DNA of 64,000 nt from Hyaloperonospora brassicae (GCA_947650285.1 CANTFL010000730.1:1-64000); one strand, 5' to 3'; shown: positions 10,371-23,874, counted from the first letter of the stretch. A program made the numbers and translations. Notes: generated by a model from the sequence alone, not told the origin.

Positions 10371-13300
10371 AGCCATGATTGTTCGACGTCGACGCGCTCC
10401 GGTTTCTCTCGTCGGGTTCACAACTTCTTTAATCAAGTCAAGAGTAGGGAATACCTCGTTTGGCAATTCTCTACACCACACTTCCTCCAGAGGTGAACAG
10501 CATCTTGATTAGGAAAAAGAGTAACGAACAATGGAAGATAGGTGAATATGGAGGCATGCTGTAGGAGCGGATAATTAAGCATGAGAAGTTTCAAAAGCGA
10601 CAGCGATACGACCGAGATGACTGATCGAAGACGCAAAAGATTAACCGCGGTCCATTCTTGGTGTGTACCGCTTTATTGTGTAAACACATAATTGGCACGG
10701 ACCACATCCCGCGATCCGCTACCCGAGTGTCTGCTGTGGGCCGTATGATTCAAGAAGTAAATTACATATACAGGCGATACACGACAGCTGGCCTATCGAA
10801 TAGATAGGAATAGTTATAGGTTTTCAATTTAGTTGGTTGACATTAAAAAGAATGTGCTGGCAACAAAAGACACGCATCGACTTCTCCCGGGCAGGATCTT
10901 TGGTCTCCCGTCGAACGGAGAGCAACCTGCGTCTCTAAGAACTTTGCCTTTGGATTTTGTGGCCAGGCGGAACGTCAATTCTCATCCCCCCAACTGGGAC
11001 TGGACGCAGGGAACTTTTACTGTTCAGACTCAAGATCGCGAGACGGCTCAAGTGGTCAGAAGGCTCGCGGATAAAACATCACCCCCTGGACAAAGGCGAC
11101 TCTGGGAGAGCGCCCAAGCATACACGCGATCTAGTGAAGAATTTTCACTCGATCCCCACGCTTGACCAAGTAAAGAATTTCTACCCGATCGACCCCTATC
11201 CCTAAAACGGTCAAGTTCAGCCTTAGCCCAAGCCCAACAAGAAGAGCGCACTCCACCCCACCGACGCTTACACAAGGTGAGCAAGAAAACACATAGCACA
11301 AAATCGAATTACCCCTCCATTAGTCGGCCGTCTGGGCGCCAGTGGAGAGTCGGGATCTCCTCAGGAAATGATATATCACCACTCCACTACACGCAGTAAT
11401 TTGGTATATTTTCCATAGGGCACCTGCCACTCTCACGCCCTTCTCCGCATACCGCACACACGTAAAATCAATTTTCCAACAGATGAACCTTGCGACCACA
11501 GTTCTGACAAGTAAATCGCTTCCATCATCCTAGATCATCATGGTTGGTCGATGCACAATGGATACAAGTTCGTGATCGCGCCTCGCAATAACGTAATTAC
11601 CCTGTATCGATATCACTCTGTCGCATATGGTGATCTTGGTCGGAATTTGCTTGATCGGAGGTGGCAGGCGCACAAAGGTGACGCCGATCCGCATCCCTAT
11701 CCTACTCGCTCGACTCCGACTCCGATTTGCTGCTCTCACTCTTCATCCGGCTAGCTCCCACCGCTTGGGTCGATTAGTATATCAGCGGATTGGAAGAGCT
11801 GGCCGAACACCGATATAACTTGCCCGATCCAACCGATTACTTGATCTGCCAGGTTTTACCCGATGATAAAAGTGCAACGATTCTTTCATATTATTAGCGT
11901 CCGTCATCCGCAGTAGAGTCTACTGATTCGCTAGATCACGGTTATCTAATGTCGAAATATAATGCTCCATATGTTCGGGAGGCGTATCCAACTTTACATT
12001 TCGAATCATGGTCTTGCCTCTTATCGCTGCGAAGTCAAGCCGATACAAGATTATGGTACATTATCATCCGATTCTTTCCACGCGTGGTGATCTTGTATGG
12101 TTACCAACATACCATAAACTACGAAATGCAACATTAAACATTTTAGCAGAGGTTTTCATTTACGACGAGTAGATGACTGTACTAGTTTTGCGCTGATCTT
12201 GTCAGTGGATTGCTGAAGACTAGAACTAGACGTTTTTCGTCGCACGATGCTTGGTCACACAGGAACGCTGACTTGCTGGACCATGCTAACTCAATTTCTT
12301 ACGCGTAATCATCTCTGTATCTGCCATCCAACTATTTCTGTTCTGTGATCACCGAAATTCGAAGGCGCTGTGGAAGTGTCCCACCACTTCGTGAAGGTTC
12401 CGTGGATATCAGTAATGGACGCCTCAGATTACCATGTCAAAAATCGTACAATTCGCGACCATAGCAATTGCGCAGGTCAGATCGAGCGTGATGCAATCCA
12501 TATGTCTCAATATTTTTACCTTATAGGCATGTATCTTCAGCTCTTGTCATCTAGACTGTTTGACTTGTATAGATTGATTATAAATCTCAATTTCGTTGCC
12601 CCTGTTGGAATCTGTCCAGAGTTTTCCATATGTATGACTTCACAGGTCCTTTAATAATCGATGCCCAATCTCTGTTGGTGTATATGGGCGATGATCGCTG
12701 ACCAATCTTGGTTTCTTTGGCGCGATCAAGCAAATTCGTATCCTACTTGGACTTAGTAACATCCACTGATTACCGGTCGAGTCATCGAATTCGGTCTCGA
12801 ATCCGTTGATGCGTTGCTGCCATGATCCGGTGTGGGATCCTCTCGATGTATTCGTGATATCCATATTCCCTTGTGTCTCGAACTTAATTTTCCCGTCGAC
12901 GAAATTAACCTATCATAAAGAGACCTACACGCGTGGTTCACTTGATCTTGTTCACAACCCAACAGCTTCTTCACATCAAAGATCCGTGTGAAGGATCCCG
13001 CGTCATGCAGAAGTTGCATGTTTCCTGTATATTAATCAGTATTTTTGCTGCTATGGATGAAATGAAGCAGGGCTTAAATCATTCAAACAACTAGAATTCA
13101 CTACTTGGAGTTCTGGGTCACTGAAAAGCAGCCTAAGGATTTCCTTCCAATGTTATTCCGCCGCCAGCTGATCCGTTTACCAACTTTCCATCTTCCCTTT
13201 ACCCTTTATGAACTTGACCGGTCGTGTCATCACTTTTCCAGGATGATCGTGTGGATTTAGTCCGTCTGATTCTTCCTTCACCCTCGTAGACTTCTATTTC

Positions 13301-13400
13301 TATTTGTTCGACCTTGCAAGAGTAATCTTGGATTATTCTTGTTTAGTTATGACCAACTGGTTTAACTGTGTGATTCCTACGGTGCAGCACGATCCGCGTT
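10371..13400. other. No recognisable gene; decayed repeat DNA
   Basis: Only short open frames occur. None resembles a known domain with enough residues to name it. The composition and stop density match the neighbouring transposon relics. Confidence 0.4.
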
Positions 13401-14130
13401 GATCCCCAAAAAACCAGGAGGGGGTCGATGTTTCCCTTCCAGATCGATAGCTCTATCGTTCTCTTAAAATATTATTGTTATCAGATCCCCTCTCAAAACT
13501 CTGATTCGGAGATGGTGGTATCCCGTGTCTAAGGCGATTACTCTACCTCTGACGCTTCTATCCGAAATCTTTTCTTAATCTTCACATCTTCACTCAAGGA
13601 CTCACGGTGAATATCCGAGTCACCAGGAGAACCGGGCACGCGCACTAATGTGTTGAAGTGTTGATATGAAGTTATTTGTGATTCCGAAACCCCACTGGCG
13701 CCCAGAAGACCAACTATCGGAAGGGTAATCATCTTCCGTGCTTGCTTCCGTGCTTGATTCCTCTCTCGCGTCGTTTACCCGTCGGTAAGGCGGCACTCTT
13801 CCAGATGGACTCGTGTCGATGGAAATCTTGACCGTGTTTGAGATGGGTAGGTGAGCGTATGAAAATCTTCACACGAACACGTGCGCGCTTGTAGGGTGCT
13901 TGATATGAGTCATCCTGATCTCTACAAGGTCTCTGTCGAAAGATGATGCTCGGATTGCGCGCCTTCTGACCACACTTGAGCCGTCCCGCGATCTTGACCT
14001 CTGCGTCTGATTGCAGATGAAGGTGTTTGGAGATATCTTGCACTCCTATCCAAATAACCCAGAAGTGATCTTCTAGATATTCGGTCGATCTCCTCGAACG
14101 TGAATAGGCCAGATTATCCTACCCGGAAAG
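13400..14130. repeat. Dispersed repeat relic, copy A
   Basis: The segment 13795-14130 aligns by eye with 28360-28720 in the same orientation. Shared blocks include GATATGAGTCA followed by CCTGATC, a CTTCACAC-like block, CACTTGAGC and GGCCAG followed by TTATCC. Weaker similarity extends up to a GGGTCGATGTTTCC block near 13410, matched near 27995. It is probably part of a retrotransposon, but no protein family could be named. Confidence 0.55.
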
Positions 14131-14307
14131 AGGAAAGATTTTTGCGCACTTACAAGCTATTAATTTCCCAGATCAAGTTACCCAACCAAAACCTAAACGA
14201 CTGGATAAGCATATTCCGTGTGTTAGGACGGATCACCACGTGGCGCATTGTGCTGTCGAAATTAAATCTTTCATCGTATTCGGCGGTCCACGCTAGATTA
14301 ACGTGAC

Positions 14308-14402
14308 CTCGTCACCCGAAGATCGCGTCACCTAAGATCACATCATCCAAGATCACTCCCCCAGGATCGGATCATCCAAGATCGCGTTCCCAAGACCGCG
14401 GT
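14308..14402. repeat. Short tandem repeat, about 16-bp unit
   Basis: About six degenerate units of the type TCATCCAAGATCGCG follow each other. The array lies inside non-coding, repeat-derived DNA. Confidence 0.65.
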
Positions 14403-17328
14403 GTGTGGTGCACCTCATTGTGTAGATCACACCTACAGTAAAACTGGTACTTAGTCGCAGCTAGATCTGTGGTCCACACTTCTTGATCCGCTTGTCCACA
14501 AACATTACTTAATTAAGGTTATTGAGTTTACCTGACGTCGGGTAGCCGATAGTTTAACGCGGAAGAGAAGTCAACAAGTGTCATTAAATGCAAATTGTAT
14601 TCTGTTTAATTTTTAACTAATCATCCACGAACTCCTACTATGCTGACCAGAAACTTCGGACCTGCTGTCGTGAGTCGTATATCCCTGATGGTCGTCTCTT
14701 TGCACGTCGTGGCCCACCACATGTACACTCCTGATCGCGTGGTGTGATGTGGTACGTACCAATCCGGTGTGTATCGATCTCGTCCTTGATCGCGTGTCAC
14801 GGATCACATGATATACTTCATTTCCATTCCCATCACCCCTCGACATCAGGTATGAAGCCGATTTCATTATATACCCTTCCCAAATTACAACGGGTTCGTC
14901 GTAGCTCGTGTGACTATCTCCGTCTATCAGTTGTCAAGTAGATCCTTACCGGAGCGCGATTCGTCCTTCCGTTGTAGAATTCTCGATCACTTTCCTGCCA
15001 TGGAACCGACTGCAGGCCCTACTAATTGTCATACACATCCATTCGACGGCCTTCCACCCTTAATCACTTAGATAGGAGAAGCCCTTACGTACGCTTAAGA
15101 AATTACTCTATACTACCCATGAGATTCATGTTGTATGGAATCATCTGTGGTTGCTGAGCGTACGAGTTGCGACGTAGGACTGAAAGCTTTTGTAGACACA
15201 ATACAAGCTATTAATATAGACCGCAGTGCAAGTCAGGGCTGAATACCTGATGCAAACGTAAGTGTAGAGAAACGTTTACCTATCATATAGCAACGGTGAT
15301 GTAATAAATTGCAATTTGAAGTGGATTGAAGCTATAAAAATTTAGCATCTCAAAGTAGATATCATAGATCTTACACCTAATTGGTTAAACTACACAATGG
15401 CGATATAACTATCAATTTTTACCATTCATTGCGCGTGTATAGTAGTTACTAGTGTAGTAGTTGGTTCAGAAAATAGCCTCTATCAACCAAAGAGCGATCG
15501 TTGCCGAACATTTCCTCCGACGGTAATATATACCGATGGTATTTACTTGATAAAGAAAGTTGAATAATAATGTGTATTGATAATATTATTTTAAGATCCA
15601 ATGAGGTGTCAACGACACGTAACAGCCTGAAAACGTTACATCACTGGTGGTTGGGTGTTTAGTGTTGGTCAGTATAATTTCAATTATATAACGAGGGCAC
15701 ACGTCAGTTATTGGTTTTAATTTATTATTCATATTATATTTGAATATATATATACATTTATATTTGAATATATATAATCAGCAAGCCCTCACGACGGTAT
15801 CAAGTGTGGGCCTTCGATCTACTATCTGTAATATTTATTTACTTGGTGATAACGTACCTTATTGGATATTGTTCTAAAATTGATCTATTGCTAAGTACGA
15901 GGCACATTGACGACTGGCTGATGGGTCGCTGAGTTCATGACTGGTCTGTCTGTCAGTCATCAAATAATGACAGACTGACTCTTCAGCCACTGATCACTGT
16001 CTGATACGATGAGTACTATGTGAACTCGCTTAACCTAAGAAAGGGTACTTAGGACAAGTGTTACTTAAAATAGGAGCATAAATAAATCTCAGTTCCTCTG
16101 AAAAAGGACTGAATACAAAATATTGTGGTCGTGCTACACGTGTGCACTTAGTGCTGTTACTTCGTAAGAAGCGGTGAGCTTTTGGTTGTGACATTAGAGC
16201 CCCTCCTTAGGACTGGTGGTCTCTTAGGTCGTTTACACTTTGTTATGTAGAACAAAAGAGGCTGTAAGCCACGGCTATAAGCCGTAACGTCTTCCTCTGA
16301 CCATAGAGCTGTGTAGCTCCGCTACAGGTTATATGCTGTCATGAGGATGTACTTTTTTTCGACCCGCAAATAGGAAGACAACATGCGCGAGGTACGTCCG
16401 TGCCCCAGGCCTCTCATCCTGACCTTGGCTTACTTCAGTATGCTACATCTTCACCATAATCGGATGGAATATGTTGGAAACAGATTGCTGATTTTGCGTC
16501 ATAGAGGCTCTGTTTCCTGTGGTACACTTATTTTATGTCAACTCTCCTGATGTTGCACGTAATTACCAATACATACGAAAGTCAACCCGACAACATGAAA
16601 TTATCGATGATGCTTAATCTCATTTAATTGCTTTGTCGTTCCCATGCCACTGATCGGAGTGCATTGTTTTTTGTGCATCAAAGCATGCACATGCTCGAGC
16701 GGAGTGCATACAGCGCTAATGCATATTTTATCGTTTTCTCATCTTGTGTTGTAAGTTTGTATCTCTCCCTCATAAGTTTCACATAGATTGCTTGGCGGCG
16801 ACGATGTTCGTTCAGAAAAGGGGCAACGAATACGTGGACGCTTGCAAGCGCTCGTTACGCAAGTGTTCCTCTCAAATTTAATTTAAGAGGGGATGGCTCG
16901 CAGGAGAATGGTGCAAAAAATGTTTTGAGAGCTTTTGGCTCCTGTATAATGCGACGCCCAGTCCTGCAGACCTGAGTAAGTATGTCAGCCGACTATTTGT
17001 TCCGTTTTCTAGATCATCTATCTGTGCCATCGACTGGTCCATGCACGCGTCATGATGGTAAGCATGCTCAATTTCGAGTTCCGTTCGACATTAACTTTCT
17101 GTCGCTTTCGCCATTTTGATTGACTTGCTTGGTATTGAAACTATCCACTGTATGTTTCCCTGTACAATCTAATATTTCATATTAACGAAATATCTCGTCC
17201 ACTCCGCCCTGATTTGCATCAGCTGGCTTCCCGCACCCCTAGCGAGGCGTCCAGCCATCCGCACTCTCCAACAAGACACCACCTACACGCAGCCCACTTT
17301 GACCGTCACTCTGCATCTCCTCAAGCGC
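14403..17328. other. AT-rich gene-free stretch with LTR-like pieces
   Basis: No coding region is recognised. Around 15733-15778 the AT-rich block TATATTTGAATATATAT occurs twice in direct order. The segment 16030-16340 has a layout similar to 23490-23870: an AAATAAA stretch, then GAGCTGTGTAGCTCCGCTAC here against GAGCTATGTAGCACTGCTAC there. This suggests relics of one LTR family. The last few hundred bases before 17329 should hold the promoter of the glycosyltransferase gene; I could not single out a start site. Confidence 0.4.
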
Positions 17329-19083
17329 ATGACCGACTCCTCGGCCCCCGGCTCCAAACGACTGCGGCGATGGGTCTTCGCGCTGCTCGTTGTCGGCGCC
17401 ATCGTAGTGCTATCCGACGTGCTCCTTACGTGGCAGCTGCTGCCCTTCTCTCCGCCCACGTCGTGGACACGCGGCGGATCGTCCGCCACGACGTTAGCCA
17501 CCCACGACGCCGTGGCCCGAGCCAACGACTCTGTGAACGTGGACGGACTCCTTCAGTCTACATCGACGACTGACGCTGGCGCTGTTGCGGAGCAGAAGAC
17601 GGCTGGTGATGGCGCTATGGCGGAGCAGAAGACGACAGCGCCACAGCAGCTGACTGAGCTGGAGCGAAAGCTCGAGACGAAGTGGCTTTACTCGCTGCTT
17701 ACGCTAAGCCAGCAGACGAATATGCCGCGCGGCATTGTGATTCCGCTGTTTGGGAAAATCATGACGCTCGGTGTGTCACTGATTCTGCAGCTGCGGTCTC
17801 TTGGTGTGGAGTTGCCGATTGAAATTCCCCATTGTGGCGACTTTGACCAACAGTATGGAGAAATACTCATGACAAAACGGGAGCACTTGGGGGAGCTATA
17901 CGTGTACAACGTGTGCGACCGTGCGGCAGCTGCAAAGAGCGTCCTGGACCCCAGCAAGCCGCTGTTCTGCGCTGATTTGAAAAAGTGCCACGCCCGTTTT
18001 CGGGGCTTTTATGTCAAAGTGCTGGGCGTGCTTTTCTCTCGCTTTGAAGAGGTCATGCTCATCGATGCCGACGCGTTGCTGTTCCAGTCGCTGATGCCGC
18101 TGTGGGATACGAAAAAGTTCCAAACGACAGGCACTCTCTTTTTCAACGATCGAATTGCTGAGCCTAATTTTCGTAGGGGGCTTGCATTCAGGCCAGCAAA
18201 TCGGCCGAATAGCATGGCGATCGAGAACTACCTGTCCAAAATGAATGTCGACCTCTTCCGCCACATCCCAACGCTTGCACGTCCCAAGGCACCAGCCGAC
18301 TTGATTGCCGCCGACAAGTCGAACGCAACGCTACACTATCAGCCGAGTGAAAACCTCCTTAGAAGTCACTTTTGGCAAGGACGCACTGCGCATAGTGTGG
18401 ACTCGTCGGTACTGTTGTGGAATAAAAAGCGGCAGCCACGTGCCACAGCTTTTCTGGCTTCGTTCGTTTCGCGGAATGACGTGCCACACCCACCGTCCTA
18501 CGGTGACAAGGAGTTCTTCTTTGTAGCCTGTGAGCTCGCGGAAAGTCAGTATGCGTACTCAGACTTTGCCACAGGTTCTGCTGGCTCAGACTTTCGAGAT
18601 TACGGTCCAAACAAGTCGGTGGTTTGCGGTTATGCGTCGCACACCTTTCCGGAGAGATCTGAGAATGCTTCTATCCAGACGTCACGTCTGCTTTACATGA
18701 ATGCGGACGACATGATGCGGTACAAGCCCAAGAAATCACCGATGTACTATGCCGCGCCGCGTGCACACGATTTCTATCCCGGTTCATTTAACGAGCGGAA
18801 GTTGAAGATGAGGTGTCCCTTTGACATCACGGGCGTGAGGTTCTCGGATGCTGAGGTACAGCAGGTCTACCAGAGGCAACGCTTCTTTAGAATTGCCAAA
18901 GAATGGGAAGTCAACGCGAACAAATATGACATTGTCGAGCGCATGGCGGCTGATGCACTCACGAACAAGGAACTTGACGCAGTCATGAATCTGGAATCAG
19001 AAGGTCGACTAATTGACGACGTTGTTGCCTTCTTGGAAAGCGATCTTGACAAAGGAGGGCAAGACGAGAAAGTTGAAAAGTAA
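17329..19083 (+). CDS. GT71 (MNN1-like) putative mannosyltransferase, type II membrane protein
   Basis: An intact 584-codon frame starts at the ATG at 17329; the frame stays open upstream but has no earlier ATG. Residues 1-14 are basic, 15-37 are hydrophobic (VFALLVVGAIVVLSDVLLTW), and a Ser/Thr/Ala-rich stem follows to about residue 105, containing AVAEQKT and AMAEQKT as a short repeat. The catalytic part begins near residue 133 with PRGIVIPLFG. It contains YNVCDRAAAAKSVLD, the metal-binding DxD in FEEVMLIDADALLF (residues 246-248), and TGTLFFNDRI. This is the fold and motif order of the putative mannosyltransferases of the MNN1/GT71 family, which act in the Golgi on glycoproteins using nucleotide sugars. 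The acceptor is unknown. No intron was needed. Two broken copies of the catalytic domain follow directly, and deleting one base at the stop would lead straight into the first of them. Confidence 0.85.
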   Translation: MTDSSAPGSKRLRRWVFALLVVGAIVVLSDVLLTWQLLPFSPPTSWTRGGSSATTLATHDAVARANDSVNVDGLLQSTSTTDAGAVAEQKTAGDGAMAEQKTTAPQQLTELERKLETKWLYSLLTLSQQTNMPRGIVIPLFGKIMTLGVSLILQLRSLGVELPIEIPHCGDFDQQYGEILMTKREHLGELYVYNVCDRAAAAKSVLDPSKPLFCADLKKCHARFRGFYVKVLGVLFSRFEEVMLIDADALLFQSLMPLWDTKKFQTTGTLFFNDRIAEPNFRRGLAFRPANRPNSMAIENYLSKMNVDLFRHIPTLARPKAPADLIAADKSNATLHYQPSENLLRSHFWQGRTAHSVDSSVLLWNKKRQPRATAFLASFVSRNDVPHPPSYGDKEFFFVACELAESQYAYSDFATGSAGSDFRDYGPNKSVVCGYASHTFPERSENASIQTSRLLYMNADDMMRYKPKKSPMYYAAPRAHDFYPGSFNERKLKMRCPFDITGVRFSDAEVQQVYQRQRFFRIAKEWEVNANKYDIVERMAADALTNKELDAVMNLESEGRLIDDVVAFLESDLDKGGQDEKVEK

Positions 19084-19085
19084 GG

Positions 19086-20447
19086 TGGATGGAGTTCGTG
19101 AACAGGAGACACAGCTTGTCCGTACGCTGAATAAGATTGCACAACAAACAAGCGTAACGCGCGGGATCGTGGTTCCGGGACACGATGGAAATATCAAGTT
19201 GGCTATGTCTCTTGTCTTGGAGCTGCGTGGCATCGGCAATTCGGACCCAATAGAGATGCCGTATTGTGGCGTCTTGAACGTAGATACTCAGCGACTGTAC
19301 CTAGCCAAGAACCAGCTAGGCACAATGCGGTTCTATAATATATGTAAAAAGGCGGCAGAAACGACAAGCATCGTCGACCCGTCTCGCAGCGTATTTTGCG
19401 AAAGGGTCGAATACTGCTACGCTAAGTTTCGCGAGTTGCTTATCGAACCTCTAGCGGTTGCGTTCTCAAAGTTTGAAGAAATCATGATGATGGACGCTGA
19501 CACGACGTTCTTTGTAAGTCCCGCTCAAGCTATGGGATTCGGATAAGTACAACAAGACGGGCATTTTCCTGATGCACGACAGAATAAGTAACGAAAAGTC
19601 GTTTATGCCGGAGCGAGTACCTGGAAAGCCCAATGTCTCCGTAGAGCAAGATTACTTTTCGAGGTCCGACATAAAGCCGTTCCGATCACTTTCCACGATC
19701 GAGCGGCCAAAAGCTACGTCGAAAAACCCGTCCTCACTGCCGCTAAACTTTGAGCCAAGCGAATTTCTTTTGAGCAGCCACTCGTTCAATCTCCGCGCAG
19801 GTCACCAAGTTGACTCGTCTCTGGTGTTGTGGAACAAGAAGAGACAAGCACGAGCAACTGCGATTTTGGCATCGTTCATCGCGCTGAACAATTTTGCTGC
19901 TCCCCCTTCGTCTGGCGACAAGGAGTACTTTTTCTTTGCAAGTGAGTTGGCCGAAACGCAGTATGCGTTCTCGGATCATGCCGTCAGTGCGGTCGGCACA
20001 GAGCGTACCGACGGTGGTGCAAAGAAGTCAATTTTGTGTGGTGACATGGCACAAGTGCTCCCGATCCACTATGATGGCGTGCCTGACGACGACGTCCCGT
20101 TGTTTTATCTTCACAGCGACGACATCCTACTCTATACACCGGAAGTGGAGCCTGTTTATCATATCAAGGCGAGGCCGTGGAAATTATATCCGGGTCCGTT
20201 TGGTAAACGCAAACAAGTTTGCTTCTCCGACATTACCATCGGAAAGCTGTCCGAGGAGGAAAAGAGGCGCTGGCCAAGCGACAGCGTTTTTGCGAAGAGG
20301 CGGACGCATGGAACCGGGTTACGAACTAAAAGCCAGACAATCTGGACGAGCCGAATGCTGCTATTGTCAAACTATTGCGGACGTCGATTGTGGGCGAGAG
20401 AAGGCAAGAATCAGCTGACGCCGCACATTCTGTTCCGCACATACTGA
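19086..20447 (+). pseudogene. GT71-like catalytic domain, second copy, frameshifted
   Basis: This copy starts with VDGVREQETQLVRTLNKIAQ, right after the stop of the intact gene, and lacks the membrane anchor and stem. It keeps FEEIMMMDADTTFF, the equivalent of the DxD region, then loses frame at about 19530. The frame is regained with TGIFLMHDRI. It runs through SSGDKEYFFFASELAETQYA, and a second frameshift near 20260 disrupts the C-terminal helix. No start codon is placed to give a whole domain. It is homologous to the gene at 17.3 kb and to the third copy. Confidence 0.85.
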
Positions 20448-20472
20448 CTAAACTGCGTCCACGACGCAGGTG

Positions 20473-21716
20473 ATGGAGAAGCAGCTTGTTTACCATCCTG
20501 AGTCAGATCACACAGCGTACAACAACGAAGCGTGGCATCGCCATGCCGCTCTATAAGCCCATCTCTCGGATGGGCTTTTCGCTGATCCTGGAGCTGCGAA
20601 GTATGGGCATCAGCTTGCCTGTTGAAGTACCGTATTGCAGCGATCTGAAGCCTGAGACCGTGGAGCTGATTCGATCAAAAAAGGAGTTGGAAGAAATTCG
20701 CGCTTACGATATATGCAGTCTGGCTGCCAAAGCCAAAAGTGTCATGAACGCTACACGTCCAGTGTTTTGCGCGGACATTGACGAGTGCCGCACTAAGTCC
20801 CAATCTTTCACGATCAAGCCTCTGGCAGTTACTTACTCACAGTTCGAGTAGATCGTGCTGCTCGGCGCCGACACAACGTTCTTTATCGATTTTACTGCGG
20901 TGTTCGAGTCCGCAACAGGTACTTTTTTCATGCACGATCGCATCAGTGACGATTGGAAAAACTTATGGCCAAACCGGTGGTCGGAGATCGTAACTTATCG
21001 GTGGAGTAGAAGTACTTTTCGGAGTTTGACATGACCCCGTTCCAGGCGTTGCCGACACTTCAGCGGCCAAAAGCAACAGTTGAGAACAAGACGCCCGTGA
21101 AGCTGAAGTTTGAGCCCAGCCATTTTCTGCTGAAAAGCCATTCATTCAATCGCCGCGCAGGCTACCAACTGGAGTCATCGATGCTGATTCTGGACAAGAA
21201 GCAGTAGCCGCGTGCGACTGTAATTATGGCGTCGTTTGTGGCACAAAACGACATCGTGTCACCTCCATCATACGGTGATAAGGAGCTGTTTCTTACGCGA
21301 GCGAGTTTGCCGAGACGCAGTGCTAATTTTCAGATCACGCGACGGCAGCGGTGGGCACGAATCTTAAGGACCACGGTCCTAAGAAGTCAACGTTGTGTGG
21401 TGACACGGCACACTTGTTTCCAATCCATCAAGATGGGGTGCAGAACGACGACGTGCCTATGTTATACCTCAAAAGCGATAACATCCTACTTTACAAACCG
21501 GATGTGAAGCCTATGTATTATATGAAGGCGCGGCCGTGGGCGCATGCATCATCCGGTCTCTTTTCGACGGAGATCGCAAATGTGTCTTTCAACATCACTG
21601 TCGGTAGATTTGAAAAATCCCACATCAACCGCCTCGCGGAGCGACGAAAGTTTTTTGAGCAAGTGACAGCGTGGTTGCGATGCTTTGGAGAAGAGATCGA
21701 GAAGTGCAGCTGTTGA
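20473..21716 (+). pseudogene. GT71-like catalytic domain, third copy, many stops
   Basis: The third copy begins with MEKQLV, shifts frame into TILSQITQRTTTKRGIAMPL, and reads well to YSQFE at 20851. There a stop precedes the DxD region, which itself is changed to LGADTTFF. Further stops occur at about 21008 and 21205, and a frame change near 21320. The C-terminal part is readable again at 21351-21716 (DGVQNDDVPMLYLKSDNILL). It is the most decayed of the three copies. Confidence 0.85.
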
Positions 21717-23874
21717 TCCGTCGCGTTCCTACGCTTCTGAGATAAAGATCAAAAGCGAGCCGCTATGATGCTACTGCATCGCTGATTGATCAGCAAATGT
21801 TCACGCCGACGTATTTGCCACGACGTCTGCCAGAAAATGTCGATACCATAGCCATATCGAGCTTTTCTACTGAGCGACGCTTAGCAAAGTATGCAGCACA
21901 CCGTGAAGGGTCTCTTTTTTCTCTACTTGTGTACAGGCAGCAACTGCAACTATATGGTGTTAAAGTAAAAGATAGAGGCGCATCATTCTTTTCTTTTGTC
22001 CAGCCTCCTCGTACTGCAGAAAGTCCTTGTTTTTCTCAGCTCCCACAGCTAGACATTGTCCTCCGTTGCAGCGACGCAATCCGTTACTGGGACATATTGA
22101 CCAAAAGTTATACACATGTGCAGTCAAAAACTCTTGATTGCATTCACGCTGTTTCTGTTGAATAGTGTGCTTGAAGGACGACAAATAGAGGTGCCGAACA
22201 AATATCAGTTTAAGGTATCGTGTTTGCGCTCATTAATTGTGGTGGTCCGATTTAACGATTTGCTCATGCCGCGAGATTTTGCAACTAGCTAGGAAATGCT
22301 CCAAAATTTAACGCACTCTCTCTGTTGCATCTGATTGTGCGCGTTGGCTATAACGTCAGCTTTCGACTCAAGCAACCCCGTCTACTACTCTTCGACGTAG
22401 ATACTACGATTCGACACACAATGCAACAGTTGTTCAAGCTGGTCGATCACAAGCAGGAGACCCCTTCGTGACTTTACTACAATTTGTAATAATAAGAAAA
22501 GCTGCTTACATCTAAATGTACGATGGCAACCTATAAGAAGACAGGCGTTGCTCTTATTGACTCACAAACTTCGGGTCAAGACACAGACACGCTTAATTGC
22601 ACAACGATCCCGATCGGAGTGGCTGAATGTAAGCACTTGATCAGGTGTTGTCGTCGTTCGATCAACACTCTTTATGAAACAGGGTAAGCCCCTTCACACC
22701 AACGACATTGAATTTGGTCATAATAAATATTCGCACTATAACTATTATTCATCAATATTTACTACATTAGTCATAAGGTTGAATATATTACCACCGCTGG
22801 TGATTTTCTGTACTCCTCTAACATCGGTTTTTAGACGCCATTGTGTGAACAAACTCATCCAATGGTAGCTACTAGACATGCAGAATGATAAAAAGCAGGT
22901 AGCTATATCACGTACATATAGTTCAATACATTAGATAAGATCAACAGCATATATATTTTATAAGGCCTAATTTGGAGATTGCACACAATTTGACTTGTAA
23001 TCTTTGCCTAGCACCTTTGTTTGATCGATAACTGTTCCTCTGCACTTGCGTGTGCGAGAAGTATCGAGCACCGACTTACACTGTGGTCAGTTTCATTAGG
23101 TTGCACTGTGTCGATGCAAGTGCGACAAAGTCACTCTTTTGAATGACGCCATTGATATCTGTCCAGTCTAGGTGGAAAGAATCAGGATGCGTCCCCTCAA
23201 ATTCCAAGAAGGCTTGGCCGTACGAATACAGATCGACGAAGGTTTAAGTACAACGACCTCGATTTGAGTCTGCGTGCTAGTATCATAAAATATAGATTGG
23301 TTAAGCGTACCTCTCTACACCAAGAATAAGATGTATGACCAGTGGTATTACGGAGTTACACGTCGGCTAGTAGTCGACAATATTTGTGGTGCACACAAAG
23401 GGATGGGATCCCCTTTAAATTGATATTAGAACACAGTATCAATTGTTGAAGACTGATGTATGTCAACCATTGATTAATATATCTTTTGAGAGGTTAACTT
23501 AGGACATTAGCGAATATGTTAATTGCTTTGTTCTAAGGTGTTCTTTTAGGTTAAAAGAAGAAATAAAATTCATTCGCATTTGATCAACATACGACACGTG
23601 CCTTACAAGGCGTCTTGATCGGAAGAGATAGCAACGCCTGTAAAGGTAGCTGCTCTTGGGCACTCTGTGCTCTGATTCTGTTGAATTGTTTGGTACCCCT
23701 GGAACAGGGACCGTAAGCTCTCTGAGCTTGTTGATTCTCTCTGAGTCGGGTTCGTAGAACCAAATTTGCTCATTGAGCGTAAAGTCTTAGTCTGACTTAA
23801 AGAGCTATGTAGCACTGCTACATTTGGTAGCACTTGTAGTCAATTTACGCCTGATTCGTTACGACTGATCCTCT
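21717..23874. other. No recognisable gene; possible LTR remnant at 3' end
   Basis: A frame of 122 codons at 21797-22165 is open but matches nothing I know. The rest is AT-rich with frequent stops. From about 23490 to 23870 the sequence precedes a Gypsy gag start and resembles 16030-16340, so it may be an LTR and leader. Confidence 0.4.

Noticed and set aside
17299..17328. Upstream start of the GT71-type frame at 17299
   Set aside because: That codon is TTG. The first ATG in frame, at 17329, gives a typical basic residue stretch followed by the membrane anchor.
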